A model generated the notes under the pieces. It saw only the letters and a program-made list of their open reading frames with translations. It did not search any database and was not told the origin of the DNA. Below are positions 15,739 to 23,831 of a stretch of 64,000 nucleotides of DNA, piece by piece (the stretch's first letter is position 1; every line of letters starts with the position of its first letter). A program made the position numbers and the translations under genes. The DNA is from Glutamicibacter nicotianae. GTDB lineage: Bacteria; Actinomycetota; Actinomycetes; Actinomycetales; Micrococcaceae. The stretch is taken from assembly GCF_006539525.1 (NCBI RefSeq), contig NZ_BJNE01000005.1:1-64000 (forward strand), in the 5' to 3' direction.

Positions 15739-16721
15739 TTGGCATCGACCTCGAACTGCACGAATGCACGATACTGCTCGCCGGAAGTAGATCCGGGAGC
15801 AAGAATACTGCGAAACGCTTCGAAGCAGAGGGCGCCACGGTGCTCGCCGCCGAGGAGCCCTTCGAGGCAATACAGCTGCTGGAACAGGCAAGCCTGCTGG
15901 TGATCTGCGATGCCGACCCGATGCGCTTCACCTCCCTGGTGCAAGCAGCGTGCATCCCAGTGATCCGCCTGCGCCCCACACCCAAATCCGGATCCATCAC
16001 GCTGCTCGGCGGCGGGCCCGGCGCACTGGATCTGCTCACCCTGCGCGGAGTCCGGGCGCTCGCCGAAGCCGAGATCGTCTTCGCCGACCGGCTCGGCCCC
16101 GCAGCGCACCTGCCGGAGCTCGCGCCCCAAGCTGACATCGTCGACGTCGGCAAGCGCCCCGGGCACCACAAGCTCACCCAGCGGGACATCGAAGCCCAGA
16201 TGATCGACGCCGCCCGCGGCGGAGCACGAGTAGTGAGGCTCAAGGGCGGAGATCCCTTCGTCTTCGGCCGCGGCTTCGAGGAAGTCGCCGCCGCGACCGC
16301 AGCCGGCATCCCGGTCAGCGTCATCCCCGGGCTGAGCTCCTGCATCACCGTTCCGGCAGCGGCCGGCATCCCGGTGACCGCCCGCGGCGTGAACACCATG
16401 TTCACGGTCGTCTCGGCCCACGACCCGCTCAGCGATGCGCAGCTGGAGCACCTGTCCAAGCTGGGCGGCAGCATCGTGATCCTCATGGGCATGGGCACCG
16501 TCGAGCAGACCGCCGCTGGCTTGCGCCGGGTCGGCATGGACCCGCGCATGCCCTGCGCCATCATCGAATCCGGCACCACCGACATCCAGCGCACCAGCTG
16601 CACCCGGCTGGCCGAACTGGCCGACACCGCCCGCGGCCATGCAAACCCTGCGGTCATCGTCATCGGCGAGGTCGCCGGGCTGCCGGCCAGCCTGCTGGCA
16701 CAGCAATTGGAGGTGGCCTGA
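15735..16721 (+). CDS. cobA: Uroporphyrinogen-III C-methyltransferase with a partial CysG-like N-terminus
   Basis: It makes precorrin-2 from uroporphyrinogen III with S-adenosylmethionine, the branch point to siroheme and cobalamin. The methyltransferase domain spans about 85-328: ITLLGGGPGALDLLTLRG, VFADRLG, VDVGKRPGHHKLTQ, RLKGGDPFVFGRG and VTARGVN. The first 80 residues resemble the dehydrogenase module of siroheme synthase (TILLAGSRSGSKNTAKRF) but look shortened, so a full CysG activity is doubtful. The gene overlaps the hemD-like gene by one base (TGATG). Siroheme serves nitrite and sulfite reductases, which are not in the window. Confidence 0.9.
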   Translation: MIGIDLELHECTILLAGSRSGSKNTAKRFEAEGATVLAAEEPFEAIQLLEQASLLVICDADPMRFTSLVQAACIPVIRLRPTPKSGSITLLGGGPGALDLLTLRGVRALAEAEIVFADRLGPAAHLPELAPQADIVDVGKRPGHHKLTQRDIEAQMIDAARGGARVVRLKGGDPFVFGRGFEEVAAATAAGIPVSVIPGLSSCITVPAAAGIPVTARGVNTMFTVVSAHDPLSDAQLEHLSKLGGSIVILMGMGTVEQTAAGLRRVGMDPRMPCAIIESGTTDIQRTSCTRLAELADTARGHANPAVIVIGEVAGLPASLLAQQLEVA

Positions 16722-17821
16722 TGGGCACCCCCAGGCCCCTGGCCGGCTTCCGGCTGGCAGTGACCAGCGACCGGCGTTCGGCCGAACTCATCGAGGCCTT
16801 CGAGCGCCGCGGCGCAGAAGTCACCCATACCCCGCTGCTGCAGCTGGCACCGCTGGACGATGAGCAGCAGCTGATCGCGCAAACCCGCAAGCTGATCGAG
16901 CTGCGTCCGCAGGCAGTGGTCATCACCACCGCCTACGGCTTGCGCCGCTGGGTCGAAACCTCCGAAGCCGCCGGCGTCGGCGACGAGTTGCTGGCCGTGC
17001 TCGGCCAGGCGCAGCTCTACGTCCGCGGTGCCAAGGCCCACGGCGCCGTCAAGGCACTGGGCCTGGAACCGTCGGCCGTCGCCGCGGACGGGCGCAGCGC
17101 CTCCATGCTCCAGCTGCTTGAAGGCAAGCTCGAGGGGGCCACCGTCGCCTTGCAGCTGCATGCCGATTCCGATCACGGCCTGCCGCAAAGCCTGCGCGAG
17201 CTCGGCGCTCGCCGGGTGCTGGCGGTGGAGCCCTACCGCTGGCAGGACACCAGCAGCGACAGCGGGATCTCCGCCCTGGTCGAAGGGCTGTGCACTGCCC
17301 GCTTCGACGCGGTGACCTTCACCAGCGCGCCGAGCGTGCACGCGCTGTTCGCTGCCGCCAAGGCCCGCAACCGCCTGCCCGCGCTGCTGCGCTCCCTGGC
17401 CGATCGCGTCGTAGTGGCCACCGTTGGACCGGTGACCGCAGCCCCGCTGATCGATGCTGGCATCAGCCCGCTCGTGCCCGAGCGCTATCGCATGGGTGCC
17501 ATGATCGGGCAGCTCGTGGAGCACCTGGATTCGCTGGGCACCTTGCAGGCGCAGACAATCCACGGCCAGGTGCAGCTGCGCGGTCGCACCCTGACGGTCC
17601 AGGACGAGGACTGCGAGCTGACTCCCGGGCAAGCCGAGCTGGTGCGGGCGCTGATCGAGGCTGGCGGCAGCGTGCTCTCCCGCGAGGAGCTGGGGGCGGC
17701 CCTGCCCGAAGCCAGTTCCAAGCATGCCCTGGACATGACCCTGAGCCGCCTGCGCAAGGCGCTGCCGCAGCCGGAAATCATCGCCACGGTCATCAAACGC
17801 GGGTACCGGCTGAATGTTTGA
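16721..17821 (+). CDS. Uroporphyrinogen-III synthase fused to a winged-helix DNA-binding domain
   Basis: The 366-residue protein has a HemD domain (about 10-265; FRLAVTSDRRSAELIEAFERRG, VVITTAYGLRRW, FDAVTFTSAPSVHAL) and a C-terminal OmpR-type winged helix (about 275-366; LTPGQAELVRALIEAGGSVLSREEL.. and VIKRGYRL). The fusion is known in actinobacteria near nitrite-assimilation and siroheme genes. The protein may combine the enzymatic fold with transcriptional control, so either role is open. Its ATG overlaps the cobA stop. A short hairpin with a T-run (GCCCGAATGGGC then TTTTT, 17824-17840) follows the stop codon. Confidence 0.87.
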   Translation: MGTPRPLAGFRLAVTSDRRSAELIEAFERRGAEVTHTPLLQLAPLDDEQQLIAQTRKLIELRPQAVVITTAYGLRRWVETSEAAGVGDELLAVLGQAQLYVRGAKAHGAVKALGLEPSAVAADGRSASMLQLLEGKLEGATVALQLHADSDHGLPQSLRELGARRVLAVEPYRWQDTSSDSGISALVEGLCTARFDAVTFTSAPSVHALFAAAKARNRLPALLRSLADRVVVATVGPVTAAPLIDAGISPLVPERYRMGAMIGQLVEHLDSLGTLQAQTIHGQVQLRGRTLTVQDEDCELTPGQAELVRALIEAGGSVLSREELGAALPEASSKHALDMTLSRLRKALPQPEIIATVIKRGYRLNV

Positions 17822-17867
17822 TCGCCCGAATGGGCTTTTTCCGGTCGGGTTACGTAGGATCGGAGTC

Positions 17868-18776
17868 ATGGTTACTATTCAGGTTGCCGGTGAAGCTCTG
17901 GTCGACATTGTCGATGGCGTGGCGCATCCCGGCGGTTCTCCGATGAATGTTGCTGTTGGACTGGGCCGGCTGGGCCACGACGTCCTGCTCCAAACGGACA
18001 TCGGCGATGACGAGCATGGCCGGCTGATCGCCGAGCATGTGGCGGCCTCTGGCGTTCAGCTCGCAGCCGGATCGCACACCGATGCGCAGACATCCAGCGC
18101 CACCGTGGTGCTCGACGAGTCCGGAGACGCCAACTACGAGTTCCAGCTCAACTGCACCTTGCAGAGCATGGCATCAACCCAGGCCGCATTGTTCCACTCA
18201 GGCTCCGTGGCAGCGTTCCAGGGCCCCAGCGCCGCCCGGATCCATGAGGCGTTCGAGGCGTCGCCTGCGGGCCAGATCCTGAGCTTCGATCCGAATCTGC
18301 GAGCGGAACTGGTTGAGGACCGGGCGGAATCGGTCAAGCAGATCGAGAAGCTGGCCGGACTGGCCGATATCGTCAAGCTCAGCGACGAGGACGCCCTCTG
18401 GCTCTACCCGGGCTGGGATGCCGACCGCATCCTGGCACACTTCCTGGATCGCGGGGCATCCCTGGCGGTCATCACCTTCGGTGCCCGCGGCGCGGAGGCC
18501 CGGACCAAGCACACCGAAGTCATGGTCCCCTCGATCTCGGTGCGCACCGAAGATACGGTTGGCGCGGGCGATGCGTTCATGGCCGGGCTGCTGCACGCCA
18601 TCTTGGACAGCTCGCTGGCCCAGTCGCTGCGCGATGGCACGGAATTGGACAGCGTGGAGCTGGAGAAGGTCATGCAGATCGCTTCGGTGTGCGCGGGAAT
18701 CACCGTTTCGCGTGCCGGCGCCAACCCGCCAACGCTAGACGAGCTCAACCAGTTCCTCAGCACCACGACGCGCTAG
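17868..18776 (+). CDS. PfkB-family carbohydrate kinase, fructokinase-like
   Basis: The 302-residue protein starts VTIQVAGEALVDIVDG and has the PfkB N-terminal glycine pattern HPGGSPMNVAVGLGRLG. The C-terminal signature is DTVGAGDAFMAGLLHAIL, with the catalytic Asp in GAGD. These kinases phosphorylate fructose, ribose or other sugars with ATP. The ATG at 17868 sits 7 bp after a TAGGAT -10-like hexamer, so a leaderless transcript is possible, although GGAG also lies just upstream. A terminator follows at 18800-18848. Fructose is the likeliest substrate by similarity, not proven. Confidence 0.87.
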   Translation: MVTIQVAGEALVDIVDGVAHPGGSPMNVAVGLGRLGHDVLLQTDIGDDEHGRLIAEHVAASGVQLAAGSHTDAQTSSATVVLDESGDANYEFQLNCTLQSMASTQAALFHSGSVAAFQGPSAARIHEAFEASPAGQILSFDPNLRAELVEDRAESVKQIEKLAGLADIVKLSDEDALWLYPGWDADRILAHFLDRGASLAVITFGARGAEARTKHTEVMVPSISVRTEDTVGAGDAFMAGLLHAILDSSLAQSLRDGTELDSVELEKVMQIASVCAGITVSRAGANPPTLDELNQFLSTTTR

Positions 18777-18799
18777 CACCTTCCGGTTCTGGCAAATCA

Positions 18800-18848
18800 C
18801 CGCTGGGATCTGCACCTGGAAAAGGCGCTGATCCCAGCGGCTTTTTAT
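18800..18848 (+). terminator. Terminator after the PfkB kinase
   Basis: CCGCTGGGATC (18800-18810) pairs with GATCCCAGCGG (18830-18840) and is followed by CTTTTTATTT. Confidence 0.85.
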
Positions 18849-18980
18849 TTCATTCGTTGTGGATGAAGGTGTTTCGCTGGCGCATTCTCCCAGAGCGACT
18901 TGAATGCAGGGCGAAAACTGCAGATCAGGTTGCTAGAGTTCCCTAGCAGAGCATTGTGCCCAATTCACCGAGGAGGCCCC

Positions 18981-19754
18981 ATGGGGAGCAAGGTTCCAGC
19001 CGCCGACAATACCTTGCGGATCCTCAGGCTGCTGGCCAGCCGGAAGACCCCTACCCCGGCGGCGATGATCGCCACACTGCTGGAGCTTCCCCGCTCCAGC
19101 GTCTACCAGCTGCTGAACGTAATGCTGGAACACGGATTCATCAGCCACTATCCAGAGGACAAGTCCTACGGTTTGGGGGTCTCCGCGTTCGAGCTGTCCA
19201 GCGCCTACACCCGCCAGGAGCCGCTGGCCCGGCTGGGTGCTCCGCTGATTGCCCAGCTGGTCGACAAGGTCGGCGAAAGCGCGCACCTGGCAGTGCTGCA
19301 CGGTTCGGATGTGCTCTACATCGTCGAGGAACGCGCCAAGGGCCGCCCATCGCTGGTCACCGATGTGGGTGTCCGCCTGCCGTCGCATCTGACCGCCTCA
19401 GGCAGGGCCATTCTCGCAGCGCTGCCCAAATCGCAGGTGCGTGCGCTCTACCCCAGCGCCGCCACCTTCTCTGAGCGCGTGGCCGAATCATCAATCTCCA
19501 GCTACTCGCAATTGCGCCGCGAACTGGAGCAGAGCACGCAGCGCGGCTACGCAGTGGAGCGCGGGGATGTCACCCCGGATTTCCACTCGCTGGCGGTGGC
19601 AATCCGGGACTCCAATGATTGGCCGGTGGCTGCTGTGGCCGTCACCTTCCTGGCTGACCGGGTCCCCGAAGAGCAGCGGGAGGCCCTGCTCGTGCAGATC
19701 CGCGCCACCGCGGCGGCGATCACCTCGCGGGTGCAGGGCAAGCGTCCTGCCTAG
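18981..19754 (+). CDS. IclR-family transcriptional regulator
   Basis: The 257-residue regulator has a winged helix (about 5-70; ATLLELPRSSVYQLLNVMLEHGFI) and an IclR effector domain (about 80-250; SAHLAVLHGSDVLYIVEERAKG, LTASGRAILAALP, RGDVTPDFHSLAVAIRD). GAGGAGG lies before ATG 18981. It stands alone between a PfkB kinase and the convergent sugar operon. HutR, the histidine-utilisation regulator of corynebacteria, is of this family and the window contains HutR-like sites, so this is one candidate for the hut regulator. Its own promoter has no such site. Confidence 0.88.
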   Translation: MGSKVPAADNTLRILRLLASRKTPTPAAMIATLLELPRSSVYQLLNVMLEHGFISHYPEDKSYGLGVSAFELSSAYTRQEPLARLGAPLIAQLVDKVGESAHLAVLHGSDVLYIVEERAKGRPSLVTDVGVRLPSHLTASGRAILAALPKSQVRALYPSAATFSERVAESSISSYSQLRRELEQSTQRGYAVERGDVTPDFHSLAVAIRDSNDWPVAAVAVTFLADRVPEEQREALLVQIRATAAAITSRVQGKRPA

Positions 19755-19761
19755 TCCTGTG

Positions 19762-20772
19762 CTACTGGTTTGAGAATGCCGCGTCGAAGGACGATTCGGG
19801 GCGCTGGTACAGCAGGTTGCGGATGTAGACCACGGCCTGGCCCGCTCCATGCAAGCGGTCCATGCCCGCATCTTCCCACTCGATGGAGATTGGGCCGGTG
19901 TACCCATGGAAATCCAGGGCGCGGAACGCATCGTCCCAGTTGATGTCTCCATGGCCGGTGGAGACGAAATCCCAACGCCGGCGGGGATCGCCCCACGGCA
20001 GATGGGAGCCCAGGATGCCGTTGCGCCCGTTGGGCCGATGCATCCGGGTGTCCTTGCAATCCACATGGTAGATGCGATCGGCGAAGTCGGTGATGAATGC
20101 GACCGGATCGATGCCCTGCCAGAACATGTGGCTCGGGTCCCAGTTCAGCCCGAACGCCTCGCGTCGGCCGATGGCTTCCAACGTGCGCACGGTGGTCCAG
20201 TGGTCGTAGGCGATCTCGGACGGGTGCACCTCCAGCGCGAATTTCACGCCCTGCTCATCGAATTCGTCCATGATCGGATGCCAGCGCTTGGCGAAGTCCT
20301 CGTAGCCTGCGTCGATGACTTCGCCCGGAACCGGCGGGAACATCGCGACGTACTGCCAGATTTTCGAGCCGGTGAAGCCAACCACCACGTCGGCACCGAG
20401 TTTGCGTGCGACGCGTGCCGAGCGCTTCATGTCCTCGGCTGCCCGTTGGCGCACGCCTTCCCCCTCGCCGTCGCCCCAGACATAGTCGCGCAGGATTCCC
20501 TGGTGGCGGAAGTCTATGGGGTCATCGCAGACGGCCTGGCCGGCCAGGTGATTGGAGATCGCCCAGGCTTTCAGCCCGTACCTGTCCAGGATCTCCAGCC
20601 GTGATTGGAGGTAGGCCGGGTCCTCGTCGGCCCGCTTGAGATCCAGGTGGTCGCCGCTGGCCGCGATTTCCAAACCGTCATAGCCCCATTCGGCGGCGAG
20701 CCGGGCAACATCCTCGAAGGGCATATCGGCCCACTGCCCGGTGAAGAGCGTAACTGGATGCGCAGTGTTCAT
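19762..20772 (-). CDS. Sugar phosphate isomerase/epimerase-like TIM-barrel protein
   Basis: The 336-residue xylose-isomerase-like TIM barrel has the acidic and histidine metal-site pattern: YDGLEIAASGDHLDL, FALEVHPSEIAYD, LNWDPSHMFWQGID, YHVDCKDT and ISIEWEDAG. It is the last gene of the seven-gene sugar operon, 13 bp after the Gfo/Idh/MocA gene. Family members include inosose dehydratases, epimerases and 3-keto-glycoside-processing enzymes. The pairing with a dehydrogenase suggests work on an oxidised sugar. ATG 20772 follows GAGGAG. Confidence 0.85.
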   Translation of the reverse strand: MNTAHPVTLFTGQWADMPFEDVARLAAEWGYDGLEIAASGDHLDLKRADEDPAYLQSRLEILDRYGLKAWAISNHLAGQAVCDDPIDFRHQGILRDYVWGDGEGEGVRQRAAEDMKRSARVARKLGADVVVGFTGSKIWQYVAMFPPVPGEVIDAGYEDFAKRWHPIMDEFDEQGVKFALEVHPSEIAYDHWTTVRTLEAIGRREAFGLNWDPSHMFWQGIDPVAFITDFADRIYHVDCKDTRMHRPNGRNGILGSHLPWGDPRRRWDFVSTGHGDINWDDAFRALDFHGYTGPISIEWEDAGMDRLHGAGQAVVYIRNLLYQRPESSFDAAFSNQ

Positions 20773-20785
20773 GGTTGGTTCTCCT

Positions 20786-21892
20786 CTAGTCATTGGTGGC
20801 GATCCATTCGCCGGTTGCCGCTGATTCGAGCACGGCTTCAGTCAGCCGGCAGGCTCGGGCGCCATCGGCAAAGGTCGGCAGCCCTTCGGGCGCTTCGCCG
20901 CGGATCGCTGCATAGGTGTCGGCCACGAACGCGGCGAAAGCGTCGAGGTAGCCCATCGGATGCCCGGCTGGCACCACCGACAAGCGTGCCGCATCGGGGC
21001 TCAGGCCGTCCGCCTGGCGCGAGAGCGTCGAGGACATGCCGGTGCCGCCGATCCACAGTTCGTCCGGCTTCTCCTGCTGGAATTCCACCGCCGACCGGTC
21101 TCCGGACAGCTCGATGGCCAGGGCGTTCTTCCGGCCGGCGTTGACCTGCGAAACCAGCAGCGTGCCGATGGCACCCGATGCCATCTGCACGACCAGGGCG
21201 GCGGCATCTTCGGTAGCGACTTCCACAGTGCCTCGCCGCTGGTGGGCCACCGAGGTGGCAGCGTTCAGCCGGACGATCCGCTCCCCGGCAATGAATTCCA
21301 GCAAATCCACCAGATGCGAACCGATATCCGCAAAGGCCCGGGAAGGACCGCCGGAGGCTGGGTCGACCCGCCAGCTCTTGTGGCTGGCAGCATGCATCCA
21401 ATCCTGCAGGTACTGGCCCCGCACGGTCAGCAGCCTTCCCAGCTTGCCTTCGCGCACATGGGCGCGGGCCTGGCGCACCATCGGGTGGTAGCGGTAGACG
21501 AACGGCACCGACGCCACGGCGTCGGAACGGGAAGCCAGCAAGGCCAGCTGGCCGGCGTCCCGGGCGCTGGTGGCCAGCGGCTTCTCGCAGACCACCGACA
21601 GTCCAGCTGCCAGTGCGGCGGCTGCCTGTCCGGCGTGCAGGGCATTGGGCGAGGTGACATGGACGGCGTCGCACTGCTCGAGCAGCTCTTCCACGCTGCC
21701 GAACCCGGGAACGCCCAGGACCGCCGCTGCCCGTGCGGTGGACTGCTCGCCGTTGGACCGCACCCCGATGAGCTGGGCTCCTGCCCTGCGGATCGCGTCG
21801 GCGTGGGTCCGGGCCATGAACCCGCCGCCGATGACGCCGACTTTCAGTTCCTGCATGGCCGGTGCGGCCTGTTGGCTGATCAATTGAGGCAT
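20786..21892 (-). CDS. Gfo/Idh/MocA-family oxidoreductase (first of two)
   Basis: The 368-residue NAD(P)-dependent sugar dehydrogenase has a Rossmann domain (about 13-135; KVGVIGGGFMARTHADAIRRAG, CDAVHVTSPNALH, VVCEKPLATS with the EKP motif) and a C-terminal alpha/beta domain of the GFO_IDH_MocA_C type. The start at 21892 is supported by AAGGAAAT. It follows the permease gene in the operon. Substrates for the family include inositols, glucosides and their keto forms. Two paralogs in one operon suggest oxidation and reduction steps, or different substrates. Confidence 0.88.
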   Translation of the reverse strand: MPQLISQQAAPAMQELKVGVIGGGFMARTHADAIRRAGAQLIGVRSNGEQSTARAAAVLGVPGFGSVEELLEQCDAVHVTSPNALHAGQAAAALAAGLSVVCEKPLATSARDAGQLALLASRSDAVASVPFVYRYHPMVRQARAHVREGKLGRLLTVRGQYLQDWMHAASHKSWRVDPASGGPSRAFADIGSHLVDLLEFIAGERIVRLNAATSVAHQRRGTVEVATEDAAALVVQMASGAIGTLLVSQVNAGRKNALAIELSGDRSAVEFQQEKPDELWIGGTGMSSTLSRQADGLSPDAARLSVVPAGHPMGYLDAFAAFVADTYAAIRGEAPEGLPTFADGARACRLTEAVLESAATGEWIATND

Positions 21893-21910
21893 GTATTTCC
21901 TTGTCTGTTC

Positions 21911-22750
21911 TTACTTGACCGCGCCGGAAGACAGGCCCGCGACCAGGTGCCGTTGCGCAAAGAGGAATCCGGCAAGCACCGGGATCGAAACAACCACCGA
22001 AGCGGCCATCATCTGGTTCCAGTACACATCGGTCTGCGATGCGTAGGCTTGCAAACCGATGGACAGCGTCCTGGTGTCCTTGTTGGTGAGCACGCTTGCA
22101 AAGAGCACTTCGCTCCAGGAAGTGATGAAGCAGTACACCGACACCGCGATGATGCCGGGGCGCGCCACGGGGAGAACCACCTTGACCAGTGCACCGAGCC
22201 GGCCCAGTCCGTCAACCATGGCGGCTTCTTCCAATTCCTTGGGCATGGAAGCAAAGAACCCGGTGAGCATCCAGATGGAGAATGGCAGGGAGAACGTCAT
22301 ATAGGTGACGATCAGCCCCAGGTAGCTTCCGTTGAGCTGCAATCCCACGGCACGCTCAAGTTGGGTGAAGATCAGGAACAGCGGCAGAAGGAATAGGATT
22401 CCGGGGAACATCTGGGTGGAGAGCACGATCAGCCGGAAGGACCGCGCGCCACGGAAGTCGAAGCGCGAGAGCGCATAGGCGGCCAGGATAGCGATGGACA
22501 CCGAGAGGATGGTCGCACTGATGGTGACGATCATCGAGTTGGCGAAGTACTTGCCCAGCGGGACCGTGGTCCAGATATCCAGGTACGGGGCCAGGGTGAA
22601 TTCCGACGGGATCCATTCGAAAGCGCCGCGGACATCCTTGAGCGGCTTGATGGAGGTCGTGATCACCACGTAGAGCGGCAAGACGATAATCAGGGTGATG
22701 AAGGCCAATCCGAATACTCGCAGGATGCGGAAGCCGCGGGTCTCAATCAT
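21911..22750 (-). CDS. Carbohydrate ABC transporter permease, MalG type
   Basis: The 279-residue inner-membrane protein has six predicted helices and the permease EAA loop (PKELEEAAMVDGLGRLGALVKVVLPVARPGI). It is the second permease of a CUT1-type importer. Its ATG at 22750 overlaps the end of the upstream permease gene (GATGATTGA), indicating translational coupling. No ATPase is encoded in the cluster, so a shared MsmK/MalK-like ATPase elsewhere is likely. Confidence 0.9.
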   Translation of the reverse strand: MIETRGFRILRVFGLAFITLIIVLPLYVVITTSIKPLKDVRGAFEWIPSEFTLAPYLDIWTTVPLGKYFANSMIVTISATILSVSIAILAAYALSRFDFRGARSFRLIVLSTQMFPGILFLLPLFLIFTQLERAVGLQLNGSYLGLIVTYMTFSLPFSIWMLTGFFASMPKELEEAAMVDGLGRLGALVKVVLPVARPGIIAVSVYCFITSWSEVLFASVLTNKDTRTLSIGLQAYASQTDVYWNQMMAASVVVSIPVLAGFLFAQRHLVAGLSSGAVK

Positions 22751-23735
22751 CGATGCTCTTTTCCTTCGGCATGACAAGTCGGATGTAGAACGCTGAGACG
22801 ATCAGCAGCGCGATCAGCAGAACGACGCTCAAGGCGCCGCCCACCCCGAAGTTCCAGTTGTTGAAGGACTGCTGGTAGATCAACGGGGAAATCAGGGTTG
22901 CTTCTTCCGGCGACACCGGACCGAAAAGCAGGTAAGGGATATCGAACTGGTTGAAGACCCACAGTCCGAGCATCAGCAACAGCACCACGTTGGCGTGCTT
23001 GATCATCGGCAAGGTGATGCTGGTGAACTGCTTCCACAGGCTGGCCCCATCCAGGGATGCCGCCTCATAGACTTCGTTCGGGATGGATTGCACGGCGGCA
23101 AGCAGCATCAGGAAGGCGAAAGGCCAGAATTGCCAGACGGCGACAACCACCATCACGAAAAAGGAATTCCCGCCCAGCAGCCAGAACGGACCTTCGTCCA
23201 GGATCCCGAGGTCTTCGACGAGGAAGCGGTTGACCATGCCATCACGCTGGTTGAACATGAACGCCCAAGCGATAGTGGTGACATAGCTTGGCAGTGCGTA
23301 AGGCACGAGGAAGAGGGTGCGGAAGAATCCGTTGCCGCGGAATTTGGAGGCCAGCAGCACCGCTGCGAAAATGCCCAGGCTCCAGGCGATCGCCACGACC
23401 AGGACGGTGAAGAGGAAGGTCCGGCCCAGCGCATCGAAGAATTGCGAACCGATGGGACCGTTGGGGTCCAGCGCGGTGATGAAGTTCTGCAAGCCCACAA
23501 ATGGGGCCTTGACCCAGTTGGCGATGGAGAACTGGGTTAGCGAGAGGAAAGCAATCCATACGCCGAGCAGCATCGGAACGATATGGATCAGCAGTTCCAG
23601 GAATGCCGCAGGAGCTGAGAGCGCATAGGGGAAGAACCGGTCGCGCTTGATTGAACTGCGCTTGATTGCCTTTGACGCGTCGCGGGGCTTGAGCGGTTCG
23701 CTGGTTTCAGGCGGTGCCTGGGTGATCGTCGGCAT
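22743..23735 (-). CDS. Carbohydrate ABC transporter permease, MalF type
   Basis: The 330-residue permease has six predicted helices and the EAA motif (IPNEVYEAASLDGASLWKQF..ITLPM). The ATG at 23735 has a strong GGAGG. It lies between the solute-binding protein and the MalG-type permease of the same operon. It forms the channel with that partner. Confidence 0.9.
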   Translation of the reverse strand: MPTITQAPPETSEPLKPRDASKAIKRSSIKRDRFFPYALSAPAAFLELLIHIVPMLLGVWIAFLSLTQFSIANWVKAPFVGLQNFITALDPNGPIGSQFFDALGRTFLFTVLVVAIAWSLGIFAAVLLASKFRGNGFFRTLFLVPYALPSYVTTIAWAFMFNQRDGMVNRFLVEDLGILDEGPFWLLGGNSFFVMVVVAVWQFWPFAFLMLLAAVQSIPNEVYEAASLDGASLWKQFTSITLPMIKHANVVLLLMLGLWVFNQFDIPYLLFGPVSPEEATLISPLIYQQSFNNWNFGVGGALSVVLLIALLIVSAFYIRLVMPKEKSIDD

Positions 23736-23831
23736 TTGGCCTCCTTTCATGTAAACGAATGCGAGTGTTGCAGCTGGCCGCGAGGGGCACGAAAAAGTCC
23801 GATCCCGCAGCCAGCGCAACGTGTCGGCCCG

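Noticed and set aside
15683-17869. A 728-codon minus-strand ORF opposite cobA and the hemD-like gene
   Set aside because: It is an antisense shadow of two well-supported genes in GC-rich DNA. The protein is low-complexity and has no ribosome site or family resemblance.
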